A DNA stretch of 64,000 nucleotides, from assembly GCA_002682825.1 (NCBI GenBank), contig NOKP01000026.1, positions 186,001 through 250,000 of the forward strand, in the 5' to 3' direction. The notes beneath the pieces were generated by a model. The model saw nothing but the letters and a program-made list of their open reading frames with translations, had not been told where the DNA came from and did not search any database. Within the stretch, counting starts at the first letter, position 1; the number at the start of each line of letters is the position of its first letter. This document shows positions 21,801 through 35,000 of this stretch, one piece after another. The position numbers and the translations under genes were made by a program. The stretch is from Neonectria sp. B-13. Its lineage: Eukaryota; Ascomycota; Sordariomycetes; Hypocreales; Nectriaceae.

Positions 21801-22728
21801 GGACGTCGATTGTAAACTCCATGTTAATGTCTTGAACGGCGTTTGAGAAGGTCTTGAGCTCCTTTGTAAGGTTCGTCGCGACTGGGCTTTGGAACTTGAT
21901 GAGAGATGCCAGTTTTTGCACTACAACCAGATCCTCGGCCTTTTCAGATCCCATATGAGGAGTACCCATGAATATGATGGACTTTGTTGAGGTCTTGATG
22001 GCGCTCCAGTCATTGTTGGTCGCACAGAGCAGAATTGCCTTGAACCTCGAGTTAGCGCACGAGTTAGGTTGACAGTCTTAGGAAAGCTCACTCTCTTGAC
22101 AACGAGTCCGCCCAAGCTATGGGCAATAAAAATGATCGGACGATTCTAGCAATGGTCAGGTCGATTCAGACTCTCACTCGCTGAGCATCCCACTCACAGG
22201 GTTATCCAGTCGCTTCAAGACCAGGTTCCGGAGCAGGGCATTGGCGTGGTGGATGATGCGGGTGTTGGCGACATCGCCGAATCGATTGGCGTTGTAGCCG
22301 AATGACAAGACCCGCACCGTGTGATCAAGGCTGCCGAGAAATTCGGGTTTGGAGAACCATGGCTCAGTTGTGCCCTCAACCTTCCAGGTTGTCCGAAGAT
22401 TCCCGCCCAAACCATGGACGAAGACGAGGCTGGTGATCCGTCAGCTTTGGATGTACGCGGGGAGCCTCTCAACCAGGGCCATCTCACTCTATCAGTTCTG
22501 GCTGCTCGGCTGAGGACCCTTCAGGAGCTGCCGGCGGGACATATATCTCTTTGAGTATGTATTCGGGCGGCTGGTCATCTTCTTGGGTCGGCGCCTGCGC
22601 ATTGCTTCATCAGCCACAACGATGCGGAAACCGTGGGGCGGGGCATCAATTGCGTAGCCGCGACTCACATTGGCGTCGCCGGCCGACCCGTCCGAGGCCA
22701 ACGACGTGCCGTGTCGGAGGCGGCGCAT
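15867..22728 (-). CDS. NLR-like STAND protein: alpha/beta-hydrolase, NACHT, ankyrin repeats, ZZ-type finger
   Basis: Eight exons are inferred: 22728-22669, 22594-22488, 22429-22198, 22145-22092, 22038-21733, 21679-21471, 21423-21212 and 21163-15867. All phases agree and give 2158 residues. The N-terminal domain has the serine-hydrolase layout of the PGAP1/SesB-like lipase family: oxyanion FVHGLGG, then nucleophile elbow AHSLGG (Ser143), then GTPHMGSEKA. A NACHT-type NTPase follows with Walker A GNPGCGKS (residues 450-457) and Walker B-like YLIIDGLDQCED. About twenty ankyrin repeats lie at roughly residues 1030-1690. A ZZ-type Cys/His cluster (HCRLC...CRTCC...CLNC...H) is at about 1790-1850. 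An acidic Glu-rich stretch and a hydrophobic C-terminal segment (FLAPLAFLFAAVPLHYVL) complete it. In fungi such proteins are candidate non-self-recognition or cell-death receptors; here this is inference from architecture. Confidence 0.87.
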
Positions 22729-25700
22729 TGCGTCCAGTGCGACGGTTGTCGAGTCGTCGAGTCGTCAAGTCGTCGGGTTGTCGCAGCGAAAAGACGGTCG
22801 TTGAAGAGAGGATCAATTGGGGAAGTTGGAAGCGGGTAGGACAGCGCCGCGCGTGGCTGCTGGTCGCCTTTATCTGGGTAGTCCGGCTGCAGCCCAGCTC
22901 CTTGGGGGCCACAGCCGCAGCGCAGGGCTAAGGCGAAGCAGCCCGCGCACCAATGCAGACTACCGCAGACCCCCGGCGAACTGGGACGCCAGGCTGCCCG
23001 TGGCCTGGGATATCCATGATTTGGAGCTAGAACGGGTATGGCGCACTGACTGGGCTGCCCAGCTCAAGAGCTTTGTGGGTGGTGGGTGGTGGGTGGGCAT
23101 TGTGACTTGTGGGTGTTGTCTGTTTCGTTGATGCCTCGTCGCCTGCGCCTCGTTGCTCCATCGTCGTTCCATCGTTGCTCCATCGCTGCTACACTTCGAC
23201 CGCCATCATGACTTCAAGGCGGAGTTGCTGGTTCTTGAGATGCCGGGCTGCCGCAAGTAGAGGCGTCCTGGTTTGGTCGATGACGATGTTGATATCTCTC
23301 CACCGCACGATTGGAAACCTGATACTCAGGTAGCCGGCTGCCCGCCTCATACAAATGCCCCCAACCTCCTCATCGTTCGACAACAGCCCTAGACATATTA
23401 ATAATACCGCCCATTGGGAGAGGAACGAGGTAACACGGCGGTGAGGATTCTGTGTGGTTTTTTTTAATTCCTTGTCACCTTAGGCACCGGCTTCCCTTGC
23501 GACGCAACTCGTCAGCTGTGCAGTTGACCTTGCGCCCAAAGTCATCACGTGGATCTACACCTTGAAAATCTAGAACGCAGTCGCCAGCAACCCATATCGT
23601 TCCCGCATCCAAGATCGCGCCTCTCGAATGGCACAAATCGGGACATTGCAACTGTAGTACCAACGGTAGTTAGTAAGTTCCATTGCTGGCAAACCAACAG
23701 CACAAGGGAGTGCCCGCGGTGGGGCTGGAAAAAGGCTTATTCCTCTGTGTGCGGCTACTCTCCATCCCCGCAGCCCTACCCTACGCACGGAGGCTTGCTG
23801 AAACAGCGATCGTGAACATTCAACAAGTACACGTGATAATGCGCCTCGAATCAAGTTCGACTTGGTTGTATACCTGTTGATTTTGTAACAGTACATTGAA
23901 CCAGAGAAATCTATTCAGAGGCCATGACGTCGGAAACAATGAGCCTCTCGTTACGAGGAACTTGGTCTCCCTGCCTGCAAGGCACACACAAGGCGAATGA
24001 GAGATTCTTGTTTGGTAGTTGCACTAAAAAGACGAACACAGCCACCTCGAGGCGAGTAGTAATCGAGTTAAAGCTAGCTGCCTGAAGCCGACCGCGCAGG
24101 CATCATTTCACACGACAACGAGTAGGTATTCGTCCTCTACGTTCAAGGGGTCTTCATACTTCGTAGAGTTCACTCCATTCTTAGGGCTGGTGTGGCGCTC
24201 TACGAGTCTTGGCAATCTTAATTGCTAGGTTCTCCGCTAATGAACCAACCACGAAGGCCTCAAATTTGCAAGGAACGACATCATGTGCAGCGGCCGTAGT
24301 TGGTTTGCGTGATGAGATGAGGCGGGCTGCTAAAATCTAAAGCAAGGCGAAAGTCCGTCGGCTCGAAGCTTGGGCATATTTTGACGGGGTAACGAGTTGT
24401 CCTTATTCACACTCGAATGGATTGTTCAAGTATGAAGCTAAGCGCAAGGATGATATGGTAGATTCCTTCTGTGCACTGACCAAGGCTATGCCGTACCTAG
24501 GTCATCTTGGCCGGACGTCATGGACTGCGCAGGCGGTTTTCAAGACCGATGATCCGGTCCGGTTCGGAAAACCCGGGGAGGCAATGGAATGAAGACCCGG
24601 GCTGAGATCTGGTCAGGGAGCTAAGTAAGATGAGTGTACCGCTGTCCAAAACCTCGGTTGGGTATGATGCGGCAACGGGGATTCCCAACAAGCATCGTCG
24701 TCCGTCAAATACGGAGGCTAGGGGACGGTGGCCGACACAGTTTGCTGGAACTTGTTTTCCGGAATCGGCCTCATGAATTAGTGCGCAGTGCAGGCAAGGG
24801 ACGGGCAGTGAGAAGGGAAGATCCGAACCCGCACCTTCACCGGGGTGGCTCTACCCACATATTTATGGCTCAATCAGCCGGCCCCGGATGTTGACTCCGA
24901 CTCCGACTACGAATAAAGCTCAGACTGACATCGCGGAGACACATTTATTTGTAAATATGAACCGCTAGGCCCATCAAAGGTGATCTGAAGATTTGAACGC
25001 CATCTCAGCGCTTCGGGTCGCAAAAGCCCCGATTCGGCGCGTTGTCCTAGCCTCGTTCCGTGGGCCGCGGGATTCCTTCGGAATGGGTGGACGGCACAGA
25101 GCGACGGCCGGTGCCGGTGTGGAGCTTCATCTTTAATATCGCGTGCACGGCCTCCAAGCGAACAAAGAGGTATCGGAGTGTCGTCGTCCAACGTCTCGGT
25201 TGGTCTGGCCGTCTCGACGCAGCGCACTGTGACGTCGTCCCTCCTGACTCTGGAACGCGGCAATTCCACAATCGACACCCCCTTCCCTCCCTTCTCCCTT
25301 CCCGACATGAGGCGCTTGGTTGTGTGGCCCGTTCCGGAAGTTTGTGTGACGGTCCACCGGCGGCACCGGCCTGTCCGCGCAACCTGGGTGTTTCATTTCG
25401 GTTCCCTCGCCAGCCCTTCGACAGAAATGTATCCATGGTGGCATGGATCAAGAAAGAGTTGGCGATCAGATCGGAACGATAACCGCGGCAACCGGTTCTT
25501 GATTACTAGTAGCTCGCAGGACGGTACGGCTGGAGGCAGAGGATCTGGTATCTGGCTCGGGGCGAGACCTCGGGTGAAGAATTGCTCGGGGCTACGAAGT
25601 CCACTAGTATCACCTCCGTGGCTTGTCTTAGATTATGTCTTACCGTCACGTAATTCAGCGATGGACGCACCGGAGCAGTGCCGCTTTAGTAAAGAGGCTG

Positions 25701-26120
25701 GGAGTCGTACCCGTAGCACGGGCGATTGCCCCGCTCCTAATCGCGAAGCCATTGCTGGTTCATGAATTGTGGTGCGCCTCTTAGTGATGCTGAGCGCGCA
25801 TGCGACATCTTCGCCAAGGGACTCAAGAATCCTAGATAAGCGAGTTGCCTGCTTTGCCCCGATTTGTTTGTGGTAGAAGTACATTTTTGGGGTTGTTTTT
25901 AGAAGCTCGGGGTTGTACTCGACAACCAGTGCTTGTTCGTGGATGACTTGATTGGACCTCCTGGCTGTGAAGGGAAAAGTGCCCTGAAAGTTCCAAAACC
26001 CGGTCATGTGACTCAGCTGATAACCCCTCCCCCTCCTTCATGGGGCTATCAACAGTTGATTAAAAAAAATACCATTTTGCCCAACTACCACGTGAATCGT
26101 ACCACAGCAAAATCGCAAAG
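22729..26120. other. 3.4 kb region without a supported gene
   Basis: This lies between the divergent NLR-like and seryl-tRNA synthetase genes. The left end is GC-rich with direct GTCGTC/GTCG runs near 22745-22785, probably promoter DNA of the NLR-like gene. Frames above 100 codons exist near 25050-25770 and 25633-26007, but they overlap on both strands, show no domain-like content and are probably chance. Faint tRNA-like patterns at about 24816-24885 and 25690-25760 (minus strand) do not fold as a tRNA. Confidence 0.5.
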
Positions 26121-27752
26121 ATGTTGGACGTCGAAGATTTTATCGAGGAGCGCGGGGGAAACCCTGAGAAGATCAGAGAGAGCCAGCGTCGCCGACATGA
26201 CCCCGTTGAGCTTGTTGACGAGGTCATCGCCATGTGGCAGGATGCCCGAAAAGGTGAGTCACGATGGGGACTTGGGAACGCTTTACAGTGATGGCCTTGC
26301 TGAGACCTTTCAAGCTCAGTACGAGGTTACTCAAATCGGCACCCAAATCAACGGCGTCCAGAAGGAGATTGGGCTCAAGAAGAGGGCCAAGGAGGTTGCG
26401 ACCGAGCTGCTCCAGAAGAAGGAGGACCTGACCCAGAAGAAGAAGGCCCAGGAGGAGGTTGCTGCGACCAAGAACGCCGAGCTGAAGGTCAAGGCCCGTA
26501 CCGTCGGCAACTACGTGCACGAGTCCGTCCCCGTCAGCGAGAGCGAGGACAACAACGCGATCGTCAGGACCTGGAAGCCCGAGGGCTTCGACGAGACTAA
26601 GAAGCAGGCCCTTTCGCACCACGAGGTGCTCTATAGACTCGGCGGATACGACCCCGTTCGCGGCGTGAAGCTGGTCGGCCACCGAGGATACTGCCTGACA
26701 GGCTACGGCATGTTCCTGTAGGCTTGCTGGATCGACCGGGAAATACTGCAATGCTGACTGTAGACAGGAACATGGCCCTGATCAACTACGCCATGGAGCT
26801 TCTGTTCAACAAGGGTGAGTAACATAACTGCTTTTTGTTGTTACCCACCGAGATGACTGATATGTGGCGTCGCAGGCTTCACCCCAAACCAGCCCCCCTT
26901 CATGCTGGACCGCGAACAGATGGCCAAGACTGCCCAGCTCTCTCAATTCGACGAAGAACTGTACCGCGTCTCCGAGGGCGGCGAGAACTCCGACTCCGAC
27001 CGATACCTGATTGCCACGAGCGAACAACCACTCTCGTGCCTCCACGCCGAGGAGTGGCTTCAGCCCAGCGACCTTCCGATCAAATACGCCGGTTACAGCA
27101 CGTGCTTCCGAAAGGAGGCCGGCAGCCACGGTCGTGACGCTTGGGGCGTCTTCCGCGTGCATCAGTTTGAGAAGGTGGAGCAGTTCGTGCTTTGCAACCC
27201 CGATGACAGCTGGGAGCACTTTGACGAGATGATGGCCAACTCGGAGGAGTTTTACAAGACCCTGGGACTCCCCTACCAGGTTGTCGCCATTGTCTCTGGA
27301 GCTCTGAACAACGCCGCCGCGAAGAAGTACGATCTCGAGGCCTGGTTTCCGTTCCAGTCTGAGTACAAGGAGCTCGTCTCTTGCTCCAACTGCACCGACT
27401 ACCAGACCCGAGAGCTGGAGATCCGCCACGGGTCGAAGAAGGGCAAGACCGTTGTTGGAGGTGGACGAAAGGAGTATGTGCATGCTCTGAATGCGGTAAG
27501 TTCTCCCAGGCAACTAGGTGGTGACCGTAATCATGTCAGTACTGATGGGATTGATTGCAGACTCTTTGCGCGACTGAGCGGACTCTGTGCTGTGTCCTGG
27601 AGAACTACCAGACAGAAGAAGGCCTGGTGGTGCCTGAGGTGCTCCGAAAGTACATCCCTGGCCAGCCCGAATTCCTGCCATTTATCAAGGGCGCCGAGAA
27701 GGAGGGCGCCAAGACTGAGAAGACGCTGCCCGTGCGAGAGACGAAGGCTTAG
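26121..27752 (+). CDS. SES1: Seryl-tRNA synthetase, cytosolic
   Basis: Five exons are inferred: 26121-26253, 26315-26717, 26768-26814, 26876-27495 and 27561-27752. They give 464 residues, the normal length for fungal cytosolic enzymes. The enzyme charges tRNA-Ser with serine. The N-terminal long coiled-coil arm is visible ([18 protein letters not shown]...[17 protein letters not shown]). The class II catalytic core follows: motif 1 region around [12 protein letters not shown], motif 2 as [20 protein letters not shown] leading to HQFEKVEQF, and motif 3 as [13 protein letters not shown]. The C-terminus ends in a short Lys/Glu-rich extension. The second exon start (ARK|AQYEVTQ) was chosen by phase and by the arm's expected start. 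There is no mitochondrial presequence; the protein starts [18 protein letters not shown]. Confidence 0.95.
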
Positions 27753-30700
27753 ACGAAGTCATGATGAAGGCATAGAGGGAAAAAAAGACAAGACCACATG
27801 TTTGGAGACTACATGAGTTGTTATGATGAGCCCATGCTATAGCAATGTGATGAATAATGGAGGAGTAGACGTCAGCAGGAAGCCCGGTATCTTGCTTGGG
27901 AACTGAGAAGAACGGTGGGAAGCGGTGCAAGCTCTTGAATGAACTGGATTGCGAGAAGGTCACGATTCAGGTCATGAACCGAATCTTGTAGCAGACAAGC
28001 CCGATGTGGTGGTCATGGCATGTGGATGTATCGGAACCATGGCAGTTTGCGTACCAGAGCCAGTCGCCCCGGGGACAATCACGTGAGACCTCGCATCGCT
28101 TTGGAAGAGTGGATAGTAAAAGCGGCCATGGTCTAGTACGAATTGGATAGGTCTTCTCGGTTCCCCGTGCCCCCATGTCCTAGTGCAAGGCCCCGGCCGC
28201 CTCCGTGATGGTACGGACGTTGGCAAGGCAGGGTACGTACCGTGTGGAAGAGACCTACGGGACTAGTCCCTCCACAGGGACCTGGACGGGTTTTGAAGAT
28301 TGTTTGGATTGCGCCGGATACTTTGATCCACCACTGCGCACGGCGCCGCCCCGTGGCCGTCGCCAGGGACTTGAAAGTCCGGAGGTCCGCGACGCCTCAG
28401 CAGCGAGGAGGCCAGCGCAGAATAAGAATGACGGCAACCGGCCGCACTGAGACTACAGACAAATACCGCAATTGAGGTTACACTGCCTGGCTGTCTTCTC
28501 TGCCTTTTTGATGCGGGGGCGTTCTGTGTCCTACGTACGAAGTACGTCGCACATTTCATCGACGGGGTGGGTTTTGGGGGGTTGGAACTTGCCGTACCGT
28601 ACGGCCGCTTCCACTGTCGCACGGTGCCATGGCTCGGAGAGACGGCCCCACCGTACTGGCAATGCCGAAGACCGCCTCCTCCTTGCCCCCGAGTCGCTTT
28701 CGCTTTCCACAGCGTAACCATGTGCTCGAGGCAAATGTCTCGTATTATTTTCGTGGAGACGGGCGTATGGGAGAGAGTGAATGGCATGAAACGGGCCCGG
28801 CGAGTGGTGAAAAGCATCAAACGTCAGTATGTCGGTGTCTGGCATCAATACAAGCCCCAGATTGGGCGCCTCGGCCTTCGGAGGGGGGTGAGCTGGAGGT
28901 GTGAAGATTTGAGAGTGCGTGATGTAGCTCAGCTCCGACGAGGGATGGCCCATGTCCTGGACCGACACCCCCGGCTAGATCACATCGCCGGGCTTGTTTT
29001 TGACTCCGTGAAGACATGTACGTGTACCGAATATGCGTATGTAAGCCATGATCCATGACATGCCCTGCCATGATCCATGTGGAGCGAAGCGCCCAAGCTG
29101 CCATCTACTGCGCGGCATCCATGGATCCATCCTGCCCGGCCAGTGGGTAACAGGACAGGCAGGCTGTGACGGAGCGGGCGGTTGGAGTTTCGGGATGTTG
29201 CGATTATTGGCTGGCTCGCAGACGGGCGTTTTGCTGTGCATTCGCTGGCAACCCTTCGCGGAGCTGAAGATGCGGGTGAGCGTCGATTCTATAGCTACCT
29301 GGACGCGCGAGGCTTGGAGGCCACGCGGGATAATGAGGACATTCAAGAGGTGCTGCCCGTTTGGGGGCGGGGAAGTCCGACATTTCCGGGCTGGCGTGTA
29401 GCTTGCGCCGGACCGGAAGCCGTTATGACCGAGGGGAGACATTCAGCTGCTTGCGCACCCCTAGCCTAAATAAAAAAAAAGCATCGCTTCTCTTCTCGAT
29501 TGAGAACTGCGCTCCGCGTCCGAATGGTCGTGAAGCCTACCGAGCCGGCGATGTTGGACGGACGGCCGAATTGTAACACTTGGCAGCGATGTCTCCCCAT
29601 CTGCGCTCTGGGGCCGTGTCGGGAGGGGGGGCACAGTACCGACTCGAACTGTAAATGGCCTGAGGGGACTACCAATTATAATGCGACCCCCTTTTTTCTC
29701 TCAGCGCAGTGGGTAGATCCTAGCTTGCTAGAGGCCAGCAAGTTGGAAATGCGAGCGGTATTGGGTGCGATAGACTACGGTCGCCGCAGCCCTCCCGGAG
29801 GAGACTTCAGGTCGTCGCGGAGTCAGTTTATTGTCTTTCGCACGCCGGCCCTCAGCGAGCGGGGTAAACTCATGTCAATTGAATAGCTGGGCTTTCCTTC
29901 AAAGAGTGACGAATGCTCTGAGACGTGGGTGTGCTGGCTGGAAGTCGAAAGGAAAGGTGGGAGCCGCCCGTGGTGACCGAAGTGGGTGCTGCCAGTTGGC
30001 GGTGAATGCATACGGGTTGGGATCTGGGAACCTCGTGCGGGCTGGAAAAGCAAAATACGGCGCGTGCAACTCGGCAGATGGACGTCTACTACTGCTGCTG
30101 TGATGGCTTCCATGTGTTGTGTGCCATCGGCTCGACTGTTTCCTTCTCAAGGGAAATGCGTAGTAAGTAGTCCTTGCCATGTGCTGTTAGTCTAGAAAAT
30201 GTCGCATTGACAATGGAACAGAGTGACTACGAGCAGTTGGAGGCCGGTATTTGATATTTAACTTCGGGAACCTGGAGGCAAGGGAGGGCCTGTCCTGGTT
30301 CTCGGATGGGATGTATATTGATTCCTGAGTCTTGATGGGGTACGTCTTGCAGCATGGCCATCTCACGTCACTCGCGGCTTGCGTAGCCACCCGACACACA
30401 ATCTCCGGAGGCCACGGAGGCGGAGGTGGCGGAGGTGGTGGAGAATGCGGGCGGTCATCTCAGCCGTCATCTATTCTCAAAGGATGTAAATAGTATTCGC
30501 AGATCATAGTAAAAGATCCCGATGGGCTTCAAGAGGCACGAATACCAATGGGCACGACGCACACCGGTAGAAGGAAGAGTGGCAGCCCTGTGAAGGTAGG
30601 AGACGGAGCGAGGTTTTTTTTTGGCGTCGGCCGCGGCGCTTTCGGGGCCCCTCCGCGTCACCCACCACCATCTCTGCCTGCTCCTACCAGCCGAGTTGCT

Positions 30701-32057
30701 TCCCCACGCGTCTCCCGCTTGTCCAACACCACTGCACCCGTGTCTGGGCCCGGCGTGCGGAGGAGAGCGATGCCCTCGGTTTATGTAGAAAATGACACGA
30801 GATCGGTTGTGCGACGGTTGAACGCGCCCCCCGAAGGTTGCTACCTACCCCTCTGGAAATACGGGTCTTGCGAAGAGGCCGGCGACGGACGGCCTTGGAA
30901 TTCGTTGATCCGATGGCCCCGATCCGCCCGTGCTTGGCGGGCGGGCGCTGAAGGGCGGTAGGCACCCCCACTAAAAGGGCAGCTCTCGCTCCCCCAGGTA
31001 AGTCGCTGGTTGCCTGAAGATTCGGGTGAGTTGAGGCCGCCAGGGCGCACCGCGGCCACTACGGGCCACTACGGCCACTATAACGCCGTGCCCCCGAGGC
31101 GTCGTGGTGTCCTGCTCCCATATTTACAGCGCGGCCGCCCCGCTCACACGGCCCACGGCCTACGGGCCCACCCCCCGTGCGCTTCCGTTTCCCCCGTTTT
31201 CCTGTGTCTCTTTTGGGGAGGACGCTCCTTGCGCTGTCGCTCCTGCCTGACTTGCCCCATCTCCCGTCTCCGTCTCGCCCGCCTCGTCTTTCCCCGTCTT
31301 CTCCTCCTCCTCCTCCTCCACCATCCATCCTCCCTCTCCCTCTTCCGCCCTTACATCCTCCTTACTCACTCTCGCCCAAACCGACTGAAGGAGAGCCCTG
31401 GTTCTTCTGTTCAGCTCTGGCTCACGGCGCCGACTCCCAACTCTACTCTGAGAGTCTCGCACTCGCCCCGGCCTGCTGCCGTCGCTGCATCGCCAGCTCT
31501 CTTCCGGCTCACCCTCTGCCCTCACCTCCCGTCCGCAACTCCGCGCGTGAGAGCGAAAAAAGCCGCCTTTGACGGGACATTCTCCTCCGGACCAGACTGA
31601 ATCACCACTACGCCCAATCTTCTTCCGCTCCGCTCCGTGCCATCAGACCTGACCCGCGCGCTGAGAGCAACGTTTGTTCCGCCGGACCGCAAAGCCCAGT
31701 GTGCGCGCGCCCCTTCCGTTCGGTGTCGCTGGAATTTTAATTCCTCGCGGCCCCTCCGGCGCATCTTCCGCTTCCTTCGCGACGCACTTTTATTGTCCGC
31801 ACGGAAGCTCCCCGACTATCTCTGCCCCGTCCTCGTCTTCTGCCCTTGGACTGACCCAGGTGCCGCGTTGACAACGCGACTTTTCTTCTCCCGTCGCCAC
31901 CCCGTGCGCTCATCCGCCTCCGCCGGCCTCATTTCATCTCGTCTCATCTTCCGGTTAACCTCCGCAAGCCGCTGCGGAGCCTGAACTCACCACCCGCATC
32001 GCCCACAACACGCACAACTCGCAGCCCACCTCACCAAACGCACTCACGCCTGTCGCC
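27753..32057. other. 4.3 kb gene-poor region ahead of a regulator gene
   Basis: No frame on either strand looks like a protein; many short frames overlap each other. It includes a GGAGGCGGAGGT-type purine repeat at about 30416-30448 and a C/T-rich stretch at about 31260-31400. The last kilobase is pyrimidine-rich and probably the leader and promoter of the Zn2Cys6 gene. A long regulatory upstream region is usual for such regulators. A hairpin-forming tRNA-like sequence on the minus strand at about 29630-29695 is not a valid tRNA. Confidence 0.5.
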
Positions 32058-35000
32058 ATGTCGTCCGGCGTCGTGCGCTCGACCGCTCTTAGAGCCGGCG
32101 GCGCCTGTGTGCGCTGCCGCAAGGGCAAGACCAAGTGCGTCTACGAGAACGGCAGAGCGCCTTGCAAGAACTGTGCCAAGGGCATGCACGACTGCTATCT
32201 GCCTTCGGAGAGCATGGCCCACCACCACGGTCAGAGCCCTGCGCGCCACACCAACCCTCATCGTCCTCCTCGCGACAGCCTACCGGCCGCCGGCCCCAAC
32301 GGAAGTGCTGAAGCGCGACAGGCCGTCGTGGGTTCTGGTGCCGCCCGCCATGTTCAGGCCAACTCGGACAAGTAAGTGATTTTTTGACTTGTTTGCTCTC
32401 CTCTTGCCTCTCACTCCATTCTCCGTTACACCGGACTTCCCATCACCGCGCCTTCAAAACATCACGACATCCGCAACATCACCTCACTTCCGCTTCGTCG
32501 GCCTGCTGCTGTTTTGGGAAGCACCGGGTTCTTGGGGGAGTGGATCGGCGGCGCGCACCCTCTGCCGCCCGTCCTGTCCCTCCCTCTCTTACTCTGTTCT
32601 CCTCATCAGTCCCGTCTCCTTCGCGTCTCCGTCCGAGTGGCCGGGACGCCTCCTCCACTTGCTCCCACCCCCATGCCCAAATCCCTGCTCTGCCTTGCCC
32701 TGCCTTGTTCCCCATTATCCACTTCCCACACACCCGCCGGCCACATCTCGCCCTCTCGTCGTGTCCCCGAGTCGCACTGGCCTGTCCTCCAGTCCCAGCC
32801 CGCCCCCACCGCCCGTCTCTGCCCCGCTCACGGGGTCGCCCCCGAAAATTTCGTGGTCCTCGTCGTTCAGCCCCAGCCCCCAGGCCGTCCGCCGAGCATC
32901 CCCGAAGCGCCCAGCAGTCTGAAGTACCCGGGCCTGAATCTGCGCAGGGCTGGCGGGTGTGGCCAACGCCACGCCCGCGACGCTGCCCTGTTCTGGTTCC
33001 ATTCTTGGCTTTCTCTGCCTCGTCTTGCTGCTGGTTGCTTGTTGCTTGGCTTGCGCGCGTGAGCCCGAGCCGGGTCGTCGTGCCACCTTACGTCGACTCC
33101 CCTCTCCCCATCCGCCGCCACCACTTGCGCGTGCTCTGCTTGCGCCGGACTTGTTCTGCCGGTTGAGAATATCTGTGCTAACCCTGTCGCCTCTCCTCCC
33201 AGACTCACCCCCGAGCTCATCGCCGAGTGCGAGCGCGTCGTATCCAAGACGTTCCCCGCCTGTGTTGCGTTCCACAAGCCGTCATTTGTCCAGCAACTGA
33301 AGAGCGCGTCTCTCGACGCCGCTCTCGTCTACGGACTGCTAACTTGCGCCGCTCGGTACGTTCCTGCTCCCGGTTCCCCATTCCGCGCTCCCCGTCCAAT
33401 CCCCGAGAATTACACCGCCCCCACCCGTCCTCATTTCCCTATGCCGAGCGTGCTGTTGCGTGTGGTGCGCTCATTTCTTGCACCCTCGCTCACTGCCCGC
33501 CCGCCCGGCATGTGGATCCACACCGATCGGTGCCACCGTCACCGACGGCGGCTGGCTCAAACGCTTTGTTTTGAAGACAGCCCGGTGGCCGTCGCCCGGA
33601 CTTGAGCCGAAGATTCCCGAATTCGCTCGCTTCCGATCCCGCCCCGTCGCCGCTTTTTTCCCAAATGGAATCTGTCTCAAATCCGCTTGAAGAACGCCCG
33701 CTAACTCACAGTTTGTTGCAGGAGCTCACCAAGCCTCATCCGCCGCTATGGCGGGCCAACCCAGGCCGCCGAGACCTTCGCTGCCAAGGCGGTTGCCCTC
33801 ATCAATCAGAATCTCGACCATCCCAATCTCGTCGACATCCAGGCCCTGTGCTTGATTATCATCCACGAATGGGGTTCCCGAAATGCCGTTCGCGCCTACA
33901 TCTACCTGGGTCAGGCCGCCCGCATGGTTCAGATGTACCGCATACTCAACAGCCATCACTCGTCTCCCGATGCCGACCAGTTTCTACGTGACGAGTCGCT
34001 CCGGCGCACCATATGGCTGATCTACATCCTCGACTGCTTGTTGACTAGCACTCCCGGACGCTACTCTGCCCTGAGCCCCCACGACACTTCGGATGTGTCA
34101 CTGCCATGCTCCGACATCAACTTTGCCTTTGGCAACGCCGTCTTTGTCAAGACTCTTCGCCAGCAGCTCGACCCCACCGCCCTGCCACCCGGCCAGGCGC
34201 CTTCCGCCGAGATTGGCGAATTCGGGTATATTGTTCTCGCCTCCACCATCTGGCGCGATGTCGTCGCGATGCTCACGACGACGACCCTCGCCAGCTTCCG
34301 GGAAGAGGATTGTTCCGACCTTATCACCAAGATTGAGGGCCTGCGAGCTTCGCTGCCGATGCAGTTCGTCGACAAGCCGGGTCAAATCAACCTCCACATG
34401 ACGATGGGATCTGGCTACACCTTTGCCATGCTCCATTGCCTCCTCCACTGCGCCACCGTGTTTGTCCACCGTCGGCGTCTGTTGCAAGAGGTCACCGCTC
34501 CCAGCTTCAATCTTGAGACTTTCCGTCTGAACCCTCGCTGCCACGACATTGTCGACCGCCTCTTTACCTCGTGTCACGGCATCATCTCGCTGCTGACTGC
34601 CGTCGAGGCTGGCTCTGAGAAGGACCACATCCCCTGTTTCCCCATCTTCATGCTGTTCTCTTCCTTTACGTCTAGCGCCACTGTCGCGTACCTGTCGCTC
34701 AAGGGCCTGACCCCCCCTAACGCGGTGGAGACGGCCGCTCACATTGTCAAGGACGGGCTACGCTTCATGAGCGATGGGACGGAGAACTGGCCGCTGATGG
34801 GCAGCTGGCTGCGACACCTGACTGTGATGCAGCGAGTGTTGAATAACGACGCTGGCACCACTGGCTCCATTCGACACAGCTCGATCTCTCATGGTCCCTC
34901 GGGCATCAAGGACGAGATCTCTTCTAACGCTGACACCAACCCTGACGCTATGGACTACGACCAGCACACGAATACTGGTGGTAGTGTCTCCGGACAGGCA

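Noticed and set aside
24816..24885. tRNA gene on the minus strand
   Set aside because: A GGTAGAGC...GGGTTCGGATC pattern is visible, but the T and acceptor stems do not pair, so it is not called as a tRNA.
25633..26007. 124-codon minus-strand frame ahead of the seryl-tRNA synthetase gene
   Set aside because: No recognisable features, and plus-strand frames overlap it. Treated as chance.
32384..33166. Overlapping open frames of 177-260 codons inside intron 1 of the Zn2Cys6 gene
   Set aside because: Pro/Ser/Arg-rich translations of pyrimidine-rich DNA in several frames at once. There is no domain, and the flanking exons join in phase without them.
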